In this document: piece by piece, positions 35,141 through 43,157 of the stretch
Layout: each line of letters opens with the position of its first letter
Numbering within the stretch: position 1 is the first letter of the stretch
Source of the DNA: Kallipyga massiliensis ph2
GTDB lineage: Bacteria > Bacillota > Clostridia > Tissierellales > Peptoniphilaceae
Reading direction: 5' to 3'
Assembly (NCBI RefSeq): GCF_000311985.1
Contig: NZ_HE978585.1
Location: forward strand, 184,290 to 248,289
DNA length: 64,000 bases
Translations under genes and position numbers: made by a program
The notes under the pieces: model-generated
Seen by the model: the letters and a program-made list of their open reading frames with translations, nothing else
Databases searched by the model: none
What the model was told of the DNA's origin: nothing

Positions 35141-35644
35141 CTATTCCACATAGATTTCCACAAAGTCCCCATCCGCCGACTCCACCTCAACCAGCTTCCC
35201 CATGACCCCATTGTCAATCATGGCGAAGAGGCTGTCCCAGTCGATGTTTCGGAGGCTGGACAGGTCGGTATCCCCCAACTGCATGGAGGCCCCGGTGTTC
35301 ATCATCATCTTGAGAAGAGGGAGAGGGAGATTGACCCGAACCTTATCCCCATCCGACGAAAGAACCTTGATCCGGAAAAGCATCTTGGCCGGATCCTTCT
35401 TCTGGTGGTCTTCGACCAAATAGGTCTCCGGTTCTTCCTCTTCCTCCCGGAAAAGAGCATTGATATCCACTCCCAAGACCTCAGCAATCTCCGGAAGGTA
35501 GGCAATATCCGGACAGGACACCCCGTTCTCCCACTTGGACACCGCCTGGGGAGACACCCCAATCCGCTCTGCCAGGTCATCCTGGGTCATCTTCTTTTCT
35601 TTCCGATACTTGGCAATATTCTTGCAAATCGCTTGGTGGTTCAT
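35141..35644 (-). CDS. XRE-family regulator with C-terminal SHOCT-like domain
   Basis: 167 residues. Residues 1-65 form a Cro/CI helix-turn-helix (MTQDDLAERIGVSPQAVSKW), followed by an acidic linker (REEEEEPE) and a C-terminal domain (about 90-167) that resembles the YvlB/LiaX-N type domain. AGAAGG precedes the ATG. The joined DNA-binding and sensor-like domains suggest a one-component regulator of envelope stress (inference). The next gene encodes a free copy of the C-terminal domain. Confidence 0.82.
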   Translation of the reverse strand: MNHQAICKNIAKYRKEKKMTQDDLAERIGVSPQAVSKWENGVSCPDIAYLPEIAEVLGVDINALFREEEEEPETYLVEDHQKKDPAKMLFRIKVLSSDGDKVRVNLPLPLLKMMMNTGASMQLGDTDLSSLRNIDWDSLFAMIDNGVMGKLVEVESADGDFVEIYVE

Positions 35645-35888
35645 GGCAACCTTCTTTCTATATAGGGAACCTTTTGTTCTTGGCCGTCGACCAGGAGCCT
35701 TTCCCTTGATCTGCCCTTATTCTAGGACCATGAGGATCCCAAAACCATATCCCGGCGGTTGGAAAAGCCCCATATTTCTCAACCGTTCGTTGTATCGTTG
35801 TATCTCGCTGGTTGATTTTACCATAAATGGGATGGGTCGCCATGGGAAACAGCATACGATGAGCCCGGCTGGGGTAGTGGCGGTATGA

Positions 35889-35931
35889 GGATACCGCCCT
35901 TTCTTCCGTTTTTGCCACTTGGGCACCGCCC
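35889..35931. repeat. Solitary array-B-like repeat unit
   Basis: One unit with arm TACCGCCC, core TTCTTCCGTTTTTGCCACTTG and a GGGCACCGCC end, closely like the units of array B at 25971-26276. It stands alone between the divergent XRE and glutaminase genes. Confidence 0.7.
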
Positions 35932-36027
35932 GACATATGTCCATTGACAAGGCTCCCGCTCCCTGAGTATGAAATTCCAAAGCTTGCGGCCTGGCCATTT
36001 GTCAAATCTCAAAAAAAGGATCCAAAA

Positions 36028-36290
36028 CCCTGACAAATTTCTTAATCCTAAGATTGTTAGGGCCGAGAGCCCTGACAATTCGCTAGATTGTAAGAAAATC
36101 AGGGTGAAAAAAGACCCTGTCAAATGGGCTAATCGCAAGAATATCAGGGAAAAAGCCCTACCAATCTGAAAAATTTCAAAAATATCAGGGCAAAAAAAGG
36201 CCCTGACAATTTGGAGGGCCGAAATAATGTCAGGGTCTATAACCCTGATAATTACTCAGATCTAGCAATTATCAGGGTTTGAAGAGCCCC
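36028..36290. repeat. Tandem hairpin array E (about 43-bp period)
   Basis: Six units start with CCCTGA/CCCTGT-like arms near 36028, 36070, 36115, 36156, 36201 and 36243. Arms CCCTGACAATT and AATTATCAGGG enclose an AT-rich core; in the last unit ACCCTGATAATT and AATTATCAGGGT pair perfectly over 12 bases. Neighbouring units pair over loops of 5-8 bases (for example TCAGGGT, CTATA, ACCCTGA). It lies in the divergent region before glsA. Confidence 0.9.
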
Positions 36291-36307
36291 TGGGAGCCTC
36301 CCATTCG

Positions 36308-36316
36308 TGGTATAAT
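36308..36316 (+). promoter_or_regulatory. Candidate extended -10 promoter of glsA
   Basis: TGGTATAAT gives a TGn-extended consensus -10 (TATAAT at 36311-36316) about 108 bases before the glsA ATG. No -35 of good quality is seen. The last hairpin of array E ends about 20 bases upstream. Confidence 0.5.
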
Positions 36317-36423
36317 CCAGTCAAACGCCTCATGCGCCGCCAGACCGCAGGCTCCCCACCCACCCAACGCCCCAACGCCCCCGCCGACATCCCACCACCC
36401 AAACCCCACAAAGGATCATTCTC

Positions 36424-37350
36424 ATGGAAGTTTTCACACAATCCCTATTGGACCAGGCTCTAGCCCTGGGCAAACTCTTCACCAAGGACGGAAAGGTGGC
36501 TGACTACATCCCCGAGCTGTCCATGCAGAACCCCCACCTCCTGGGTTTGGCCTCCTACCAGGATGGCCGGCTCCTGACTGCGGGCCATGCGGACATCCCC
36601 TTCACCATCCAATCCATCATCAAGGTGGCCCTCTATTCGATCGTCCTGGAGCACTATTCCATGGATGAGCTCCGCCACTATGTGGGGGTCCAGCCCTCGG
36701 CCAAGCCCTTCAACTCCGTCATCGAATTGGAGCTGTCCAACAAGAATGTCCCCGTCAACCCCTTCATCAATGCGGGAGCCATCGTCACCGTCGCCCTCAT
36801 CCACCGGGTCTATGGCGACCGGTCCCGCGAGGTCATCGCCGACCGCCTGGCCAACCTCATCGGCCGAAAAGCGGACTACAGCGAGAAGGTCAAAGCCTCC
36901 GAATCCGCCACGGCCTACGGAAACCGGACCCTCATCTACCTCATGCTCTCTTGCAAGATCCTCCCCGCCGACCTCCCGGTGGAGGAAATCCTGGACATCT
37001 ATTTCACCTCATGCTCCTTCCTGGTCACCTGCCGGGACCTGGCCCACTTCTCCTTCGTCCTCTCCAATGAGGGCAAGGATGAGGATGACCGCCCCATCCT
37101 TTCCCGAGTCAATGCCCAGATCCTCCGCTCCCTCATGGCCTCATGCGGGACCTACGACTACAGCGGCGAGTTTGCCCTCCGGGTCGGCCTCCCCGCCAAG
37201 TCCGGCGTGGGCGGCGGCATCCTGACCGCCTCCCCCGACCCCTTCGGCCTGGCCGTCTTTGGCCCGGCCCTGGACAAGCACGGCAACTCCTACGCCGGCG
37301 TCCGAATGCTGGAGTTTTTGTCCCAGGCATTAAATTTGAGCATTTATTAG
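36424..37350 (+). CDS. glsA: Glutaminase A
   Basis: 308 residues, the usual length. The serine beta-lactamase-like fold is seen from the catalytic Ser-x-x-Lys (SIIK, about residue 59-62), NPFINAGAIV, and the C-terminal SGEFALRVGLPAKSGVGGG loop. It hydrolyses glutamine to glutamate and ammonia in the cytosol and can aid acid resistance. AAAGGA lies 8 bases before the ATG. A terminator follows at 37361-37392. A 24-base piece of its sequence (37121-37144) recurs at 38465-38488. Confidence 0.95.
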   Translation: MEVFTQSLLDQALALGKLFTKDGKVADYIPELSMQNPHLLGLASYQDGRLLTAGHADIPFTIQSIIKVALYSIVLEHYSMDELRHYVGVQPSAKPFNSVIELELSNKNVPVNPFINAGAIVTVALIHRVYGDRSREVIADRLANLIGRKADYSEKVKASESATAYGNRTLIYLMLSCKILPADLPVEEILDIYFTSCSFLVTCRDLAHFSFVLSNEGKDEDDRPILSRVNAQILRSLMASCGTYDYSGEFALRVGLPAKSGVGGGILTASPDPFGLAVFGPALDKHGNSYAGVRMLEFLSQALNLSIY

Positions 37351-37360
37351 TTAAACAAAA

Positions 37361-37392
37361 AAAGGGTCTTGCAGAGTACTGCAAGGCCCTTT
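37361..37392. terminator. Terminator after glsA
   Basis: AAAGGG-T-CTTGCAG pairs with CTGCAAG-G-CCCTTT and is followed by TTC; A-rich sequence on the left makes it usable by the minus-strand ORF6N gene too. Confidence 0.8.
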
Positions 37393-37433
37393 TCATTCAT
37401 ATTCATATCACTGTCTAATCTGTTATTTGCATA

Positions 37434-38426
37434 TTAAATGATCAAATTCACATTGTTTAACATTCCACCAAACATTGTATGATACATATCCTTTGATGAT
37501 TCTTCTATCTTGGTAATACTTGATATTTTATTTCCTGCATCCTTTGATGATGCTCCACAAAGATAAAAGGCTTCATTTTCTCTTCCGTAGTCTATAGCAA
37601 TATATCTATCATGGTATTTTTTACCGGCTATCTTCAGACTCAGGTCTACATTAGGATACTCTTTTCTAAAATCATCTAAGATATTTTTTGTAAGCATATC
37701 TTTATTTCTTATATTATCACTGAAGACGATAATTTGAGTATTATCTCTTGCCACTCTTAAAAGTTCCAATGTTTTAAGCCCTATATAGTTATCGATAACA
37801 TAAATACTTTTCTTTGCTGATTTATATATTTTGGTATAGGCTACATCAGCTTCTATCTTATTTCCATTCATCAAAAGGAAATGTTTATATGTTTCCGGGT
37901 CGATAAAATTATCCATCACCTTTTTCAAATCTTCTTTAGTAGCTAATGTGTTAATCTTGCTATCTATCCTTGCAATATCATTCGTGTTTTGATTTGTTTG
38001 AATTGCTATTTGAACTAATTCCTTTGAGCTGATAAAATCTTGATTTTCAATAATGAAGTCTTTCATCTGCTTAAACATTCGTATTAAAGCCTTGCTCTGT
38101 TTAACTGCCAGTTCTCCCCTTAATACAGTCATAAGCATATAAATACCCTGCTCTGTAAAAGCATAAGGTAGTTTTCTACGACCACCCCAACTTGATGTCG
38201 ATTTTTTCGATATCAAGTTTTCAAATTCTGATTTCGTCAACTGAAATATAAAATCATCATCAAATTTCTCCGAATTATTTTTTACTTGTTCATTAAATCT
38301 TGTCGTTGTATACCCATAAATTTCAGCAAGTTCAAAATCAAGCATAACCTTTTGATTTCTTATATAGTAAATCTTACTTCTAATTGTAGTTTCATCGATT
38401 ACCACAATCTCTTTATTTTCTGCCAT
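37434..38426 (-). CDS. ORF6N/KilA-N domain protein with PLD-like C-terminal domain
   Basis: 330 residues, AT-rich and unlike its GC-rich neighbours, so probably acquired. The N-terminal 90 residues are an ORF6N domain (VMLDFELAEIYGYTTTRFNEQV, then KLPYAFTEQGIYMLM), known from phage and plasmid proteins that bind DNA. A coiled middle (about 120-200) leads to a C-terminal part with IYVIDNYIGLKTLELL and KYHDRYIAIDYG, a HxD-type pattern like a phospholipase D-like domain of this family. The ATG at 38426 follows GGAGGTG; the longer frame to 38480 runs into duplicated glsA sequence. Confidence 0.8.
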   Translation of the reverse strand: MAENKEIVVIDETTIRSKIYYIRNQKVMLDFELAEIYGYTTTRFNEQVKNNSEKFDDDFIFQLTKSEFENLISKKSTSSWGGRRKLPYAFTEQGIYMLMTVLRGELAVKQSKALIRMFKQMKDFIIENQDFISSKELVQIAIQTNQNTNDIARIDSKINTLATKEDLKKVMDNFIDPETYKHFLLMNGNKIEADVAYTKIYKSAKKSIYVIDNYIGLKTLELLRVARDNTQIIVFSDNIRNKDMLTKNILDDFRKEYPNVDLSLKIAGKKYHDRYIAIDYGRENEAFYLCGASSKDAGNKISSITKIEESSKDMYHTMFGGMLNNVNLII

Positions 38427-38464
38427 AAAATGCACCTCCAAAACCATCGACATATTTTTTCCAA

Positions 38465-38488
38465 TCCTCCGCTCCCTCATGACCTCAT
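38465..38488. repeat. 24-bp duplicate of a glsA segment
   Basis: Identical to 37121-37144 inside glsA except for one base (23 of 24). It lies just upstream of the low-GC ORF6N gene, in the same orientation as in glsA. Confidence 0.8.
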
Positions 38489-38606
38489 AAAATCACTGAT
38501 CGAGAACAACTCAGATTCATTATATCGGTTTCTTTCAACCAGCCACATCTCATCCCGTCCCAATAATTCTTGGTTGAGGCAATGTGAAATACCCTCTGAA
38601 ATAAAA

Positions 38607-38647
38607 AATCCCCCTGGAACCGACGAATTCTCGATTCCAGGGGGATT
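38607..38647 (-). terminator. Terminator of the pilus operon
   Basis: A perfect 13-bp stem (38607-38619 with 38635-38647) is followed on the minus strand by a run of six T. It lies just beyond the last pilin gene. Confidence 0.88.
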
Positions 38648-38671
38648 CTTCTTCTCATTGACCAGCCCAGC

Positions 38672-39571
38672 CTACTTCTTCTTGTTCTTCCGCAAGACCA
38701 CAAAGAGGGCGATCAGGGCGACTAGGCCCATGCCGATCCAGAGGCCCATATGGATCATGTCGCCGGTGAAGGGCGGCTTGGGGACCGGGGTCGATGGGGT
38801 CTTGGGCTTTTCCGGAGGCGTATTTGGTGTGGGCGGCTTTTCCGGTGGCGGGTTTTCCGGTGGAGGAACAGGAGTGGGTGGCTTCTTAGGGGAGTACTTG
38901 GGGTTGGCGACCACGTCATAAATCCAGGTCCCCTTCCCTTCTGCGTTCAGGTATTCGGGCATAAAGCAGAGAACCGGGGCCAGGGGGGCAAAGTTCTTGG
39001 CCGTGCCGGTCTGGCCTTCCTGGGTGATGAGGTAGATGCCGTGGACCAGGTGGTCGAAGAAGACCTTGCCCTGGGCATCGGAAGTGGCGGTCCGGACCCC
39101 CTTGGAGGTAGACCCGTCCGGCTTGGGGGAAACCTGGGGGTTGGACTCCTTTTCCAGGGCTGTGAGAGCCTCGGGGTGGGTCTTGAGGTAGTCGGCGATC
39201 TCCTTTGCTGCCTGGCGGAGGCCGCCGGCCGAAAGGGTGAGGAAGTCATAGTGGAGCTTGTCCAAACCCTCCCGAAGGGGGTAGCTGGGCCCTTTGTCCG
39301 TCATTTGGAGGTCAGCGATCCGGACGATGCGGATTTGGGCTCCGTCCAGGGGGATGGCATCCGCTTTCTCCTCCTTGGTGTAGGAGAGGCGGAGGGTTAG
39401 GGAGCCCCATTTTCCGGCGTCATAGGACCGGACCATGGCCTCGGTCTCTTCGCCCTCGGCAAGAGCTCTGCCGGGATAGAGGACCGTCAGGCACAAGACA
39501 AGGGCAGCAAGGAGGGCCAGCAGCCGCGCCCACGCTCCGGGCCTATTCTTTTCTTGATGGTGATACTGCAT
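38672..39571 (-). CDS. Minor pilin/surface protein with PPFTG sorting motif
   Basis: 299 residues. A signal peptide (about 1-38, ending ALAEG) is followed by a prealbumin-like/SpaA-type domain with KVFFDHLVHGIYLITQEG, then a Pro-rich spacer (residues about 230-262) and a sorting signal: PPFTGD, a hydrophobic helix and a KNKKK tail. The motif is not LPXTG, which is unusual. As the last gene of the pilus operon after two class C sortases, it is probably a base or anchor pilin. AAGGAG precedes the ATG. Confidence 0.82.
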   Translation of the reverse strand: MQYHHQEKNRPGAWARLLALLAALVLCLTVLYPGRALAEGEETEAMVRSYDAGKWGSLTLRLSYTKEEKADAIPLDGAQIRIVRIADLQMTDKGPSYPLREGLDKLHYDFLTLSAGGLRQAAKEIADYLKTHPEALTALEKESNPQVSPKPDGSTSKGVRTATSDAQGKVFFDHLVHGIYLITQEGQTGTAKNFAPLAPVLCFMPEYLNAEGKGTWIYDVVANPKYSPKKPPTPVPPPENPPPEKPPTPNTPPEKPKTPSTPVPKPPFTGDMIHMGLWIGMGLVALIALFVVLRKNKKK

Positions 39572-39574
39572 GGT

Positions 39575-40468
39575 TTACTCCTTTTCTTTGGGTCCTGCGT
39601 TATTGCTCTCCTCCTTCCGCTTTTTCCTGCCTTGGCTGATCCAGAGGACCAGGAGGAAAAGTAGGAGGAGGATGAAACCGCCCAGAGTAATTTGCCAGTT
39701 CGAAATAACCGTATCCAAAACCGCCACATCTTTTTCCTCCACAGGCGGGGCTTCTTGAGGATGGTAGGTCGTTCGCTCCCCCACCACCAAGAGCCGGTGG
39801 CTGTTGACTCCATAGGGAGTGCAGGTCAGGAGAGTGCAGAGGTCGCGGCCCTCCTGGATGGCCAGGGCCTCGGATTGGTGGGGCAGGACCGTCTGGATGT
39901 CCACCACCTTATAGGCGAAGACCTGGTCCAGGATGTGGAGGAAGAAGAGGTCGCCTTGGGCCATTTGGTCCAGGTCGGTGAAGAGGACCGCCGAGGGCAG
40001 ACCCCTGTGGGCCGAGATGACCGAGTGGGTGGAGGGCCCGCCGATGGGAAGGGAAGTCCCTTCCAGGTGACCCGCCCCCCGCTGGAGGGCATCCTCCCCC
40101 ACCCCATGGAAGATGGGGAGCTTGACCTTGATCTTGGGGATTTCGATGGTCCCCATGATGTTGTCCCCGGTGGGGTTGAGGAGTTTGTCATAGGGAGCCG
40201 TCAGGACATATTCCTCTTCCTCCTTGAAGGCATCGATGATGGTGTTGGCCCGATGTTTCTCGTTATAGTCCCTGGCCTTATCCCAGAGGGCCTTGTTGGT
40301 ATCCGCCGGCAATTCATGGACGACCTCGTTATAGACATCGACCAGCTTGCTGTTTCGGTAGCGGTTCCAGAGGTCGGAAGCCGTCGGGTAAAGGAGGAAG
40401 CCCAGGCCACCGATCACCATGACCAGGGTTAAGAAGAAGAGGAAACCCTGACGGCGGGTCTTTTTCAT
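39575..40468 (-). CDS. Class C sortase (second)
   Basis: 297 residues with N- and C-terminal membrane helices. The catalytic His (SAHRGLPSA), Cys (TLLTCTPYGVN) and Arg (SHRLLVVG) are present, and the class C lid region (NPTGDNIMG, DP/DxW-like loop upstream) is seen. It joins pilin subunits through Lys-Thr isopeptide bonds. The ATG overlaps the stop of the first sortase by four bases (ATGA); the minor pilin starts 3 bases after its stop. Two paralogous sortases suggest different substrates. Confidence 0.93.
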   Translation of the reverse strand: MKKTRRQGFLFFLTLVMVIGGLGFLLYPTASDLWNRYRNSKLVDVYNEVVHELPADTNKALWDKARDYNEKHRANTIIDAFKEEEEYVLTAPYDKLLNPTGDNIMGTIEIPKIKVKLPIFHGVGEDALQRGAGHLEGTSLPIGGPSTHSVISAHRGLPSAVLFTDLDQMAQGDLFFLHILDQVFAYKVVDIQTVLPHQSEALAIQEGRDLCTLLTCTPYGVNSHRLLVVGERTTYHPQEAPPVEEKDVAVLDTVISNWQITLGGFILLLLFLLVLWISQGRKKRKEESNNAGPKEKE

Positions 40469-41358
40469 GGCCTGACCTCCTCATTTTTCTTTCTCCGCTT
40501 CCTCACCATGAGGTAGGGAAGGAAGCCAAGCCCGGCACCGGCTGTTCCGGCCAGGATGTGAAAGAGTAAACGGGATTTATCAATCCGGATGTCCTTTTCT
40601 TCTTCGTACTTCTTGGCCATTTCCTCTGGAGTGTAATCCACCCGGTGGCCCCGAACGAGGAGACGCTGGGTATTGACCCCGTAGGGAGTGCAGGTGAAGA
40701 GGGTGCAAAGGTCTTTATCCCGGTCGATGGCCAGGGAGGCCGTTTCCGTCGGCTCCACCTCGATCATCTGGTCCACCTCATAGGCCATGAACTCGTTCAA
40801 GACCCGGAGGAAGAAGAGATCTCCTTTTTTCAAGAGGTTGAGGTCGGTGAAAAGTTTGGCCGAGGGCAGGCCTCGGTGAGCCGAGAGAACCGCATGGGTC
40901 CCTTTTCCGCCTACCGGAAGGGAGGACCCCGCCAGGTGTCCCACGTTCTGCTGGAGAACCTGGTCGGTCGTGTAGTGGTAGACCGGAATCTTGACATTGA
41001 TGGCCGGAATTTCCACCTCCCCCATCATCCCATCGCCGGTCACATTAAGAAGGGAATCATAGAGGGGGTCATCATGCTTTTCCCGAAGAGCAAAGACATC
41101 CGGCACACTTTCTCCGGTCAATTTCTCGTTATACTTCCGTGCCTTTTCCAACTCTTCGGCAAAATGGTCATCAGGAATCTCTTTAACCACTTCCTGGTAA
41201 ACGGTAGACAATTGCTCCGCCCGCCACTGGTTAAAGAGATTGCTGATGGTCGGATAGAGGAGAACCAAGAGTCCGGCAAGAATGAGAAAGGTCGCCAGGA
41301 TCTTGACTTTCTTCGATGATTTTTTCCCTGACTCCTTTTCCTCTTTTTCCCTTTCCAT
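40465..41358 (-). CDS. Class C sortase (first)
   Basis: 297 residues from the ATG at 41358, which has GAAAGGAAAG upstream; the frame could extend to 41457 but that extension lacks a site and has no helix. N-terminal helix (ILATFLILAGLLVLLY), catalytic SAHRGLPSA, TLFTCTPYGVN and TQRLLVRGHR, and a C-terminal anchor. The loop around DDPLYDSLLNV is the DPL-type lid of class C enzymes. It lies directly after the major pilin gene and is the likely pilus polymerase. Confidence 0.93.
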   Translation of the reverse strand: MEREKEEKESGKKSSKKVKILATFLILAGLLVLLYPTISNLFNQWRAEQLSTVYQEVVKEIPDDHFAEELEKARKYNEKLTGESVPDVFALREKHDDPLYDSLLNVTGDGMMGEVEIPAINVKIPVYHYTTDQVLQQNVGHLAGSSLPVGGKGTHAVLSAHRGLPSAKLFTDLNLLKKGDLFFLRVLNEFMAYEVDQMIEVEPTETASLAIDRDKDLCTLFTCTPYGVNTQRLLVRGHRVDYTPEEMAKKYEEEKDIRIDKSRLLFHILAGTAGAGLGFLPYLMVRKRRKKNEEVRP

Positions 41359-41477
41359 GGCTTTCCTTTCTATCCGCACATCAAATGTGAGGCCCGAGGC
41401 CTCGTTTCGGGAAGCCGGCCGGCCCGGAAAGACTCCGGGCAAAGCGGCTTCTTCCACGAACTATTCGTCTTTCTTAA

Positions 41478-43061
41478 CTACTCCGCTTGGACTTTCTTCT
41501 TCCGCTGAGCAGCAATCAGAACGACAGCACCGGCGAGGAGGGCAACGCCAATGCCGGTGAAGAGGTAGGTACCCATACCACCGGTGGTGGGCAGTCCGGG
41601 GATCTTGGTGTTCTCGATCAGGGTATTGTTCTCTTCCGTTTGCTTAACAGTAACTTCCTCTTTCGTATGATCGAGGGTAAAGGTGGAAGACTTTCCATCA
41701 ATCACAACAGACCAGGATTTCAGCACGTGTTTAGTCGAATCATACTCAGCTTTGATCTCTGCCTTGTATACCTTTTCGCTGAGCTGGTATCCGTTAGGAG
41801 CTTTGGTTTCTTTGATATAGTAGGTGCCTTCATCCAACCGGCTGAAGGTCATGCGGCCGGTTGCATCCGTTGTGGTTGTCCGCAGAGCTTTTGCTGTCTG
41901 ATCTTTTGACGGATCTTTATCATAGAGGGTGAATTCAGCTCCGGCCAGCGGATTGTCTTTCCATGTGCTTTCCTTAGTGATCTCGCCATGCTTGGTAATT
42001 TCATGGGTCTTTTCAGAACCTGATCCCTTCGTCAAGCCGTCAATCTCAAAGGTGTACTGTCTGGTAATATCTTCATGTTCAGACGTTTTACCGGTCTTCG
42101 GATCATTGGTGTAAGTAACCTTAACCGTATTCTTGTTGGGAATGGCGTTGGTGGTTGCCTGATCATTCAGTTCAGCGGTATAAACAACCTTAACGTCCGT
42201 AGCTTTTCCATTCAACCCTTTCAGATAAGCATCCGTGAAAGTGATGGTGATGACATTGTTTGCAACTTCGACCGTTGCCGCATCCTTGGGAAGGGGTTGG
42301 CCAGCGACAGTAACGGTGATCTCTTCCGCTTTTGGTGCAGTTAAGCCCTTATCCAAAGTATCGGTAATGGTGAATACAAGATTCTTGTCCGTTTTCGGAT
42401 AGGAAGGAATTGTGGTTTCAATGGTAAATTCCGGTTTTTCACCTTGGCCTAAACCAATAACATGGTCCGTCGGATTCGTTGCTTCAGGCTCATTTCCTGT
42501 TGGATCTTTTACGGTCTTCTTCAGAGGGACGTCGCTCTTCTTTGCATAAAGAACCGCATCTTTTCCAAGCTGAAATTCGGCTGGTACATTAATCTTACCA
42601 CCCTTTACCTGTTCGCCACCTTCTGTGGTGTAGGTTATGCCTACCAACATAGGATTGTAAACCGACACCGTTTTTTTACCCTCTTTGGAAGTAACCAGAA
42701 TCATGTAAAGACCGGCTTCTTGGGGCTCGGACTCATAAGCTCCGCCTGCTGCAGCCTGGGTAAGGGGGATTGCCATTCCCAACTCACCGACCGGCTTATT
42801 CAGTAATGCAGACCACTCGTCTGTCGTTGGGGCGGCGGGGTTAGCAAAGGCGTTTTCGATAAGATTCTTATAACCTTTGAATCCACCGTCAGCAGTAAAG
42901 TCCGCTTCAGTGAGCTTGTAGGCGTTTACCAATGCGCCGTCTTCAACGCCAGTTACGATGAGCTTTGTGGTCGGTTTCGCGGCAAAGACATTTGCCGGAA
43001 CCAGTGTCACAACCAGCAAGAGAGCCAGAAGGACAGCAGTCCATTTCTTCAACTGTTTCAT
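41478..43061 (-). CDS. Major pilin, SpaA/FimA type, LPTTG
   Basis: 527 residues. Signal peptide (MKQLKKWTAVLLALLLVV, ending VFAA), an N-terminal domain, an isopeptide-forming D2-type domain with FTIETTIPSYPKTDKNLVFT, and a Cna_B domain with the E-box-like YYIKETKAPNGY. The pilin-motif Lys is probably in VLYAKKSDVPLKK. The C-terminus has LPTTG, a helix and KKKVQ. It would be polymerised into the shaft by the class C sortases. Three consecutive ATG codons occur; the third (43061) is best spaced from AGAGGA. Confidence 0.92.
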   Translation of the reverse strand: MKQLKKWTAVLLALLLVVTLVPANVFAAKPTTKLIVTGVEDGALVNAYKLTEADFTADGGFKGYKNLIENAFANPAAPTTDEWSALLNKPVGELGMAIPLTQAAAGGAYESEPQEAGLYMILVTSKEGKKTVSVYNPMLVGITYTTEGGEQVKGGKINVPAEFQLGKDAVLYAKKSDVPLKKTVKDPTGNEPEATNPTDHVIGLGQGEKPEFTIETTIPSYPKTDKNLVFTITDTLDKGLTAPKAEEITVTVAGQPLPKDAATVEVANNVITITFTDAYLKGLNGKATDVKVVYTAELNDQATTNAIPNKNTVKVTYTNDPKTGKTSEHEDITRQYTFEIDGLTKGSGSEKTHEITKHGEITKESTWKDNPLAGAEFTLYDKDPSKDQTAKALRTTTTDATGRMTFSRLDEGTYYIKETKAPNGYQLSEKVYKAEIKAEYDSTKHVLKSWSVVIDGKSSTFTLDHTKEEVTVKQTEENNTLIENTKIPGLPTTGGMGTYLFTGIGVALLAGAVVLIAAQRKKKVQAE

Positions 43062-43157
43062 CATCATTCCTCTTTTCTTTTTTCAGTTACCGACAGAAAC
43101 CTGTCGGCTTCGGTGGACGGGTGAGACAAGTGTCTCAGGAATCTATCGACAAGGGGT

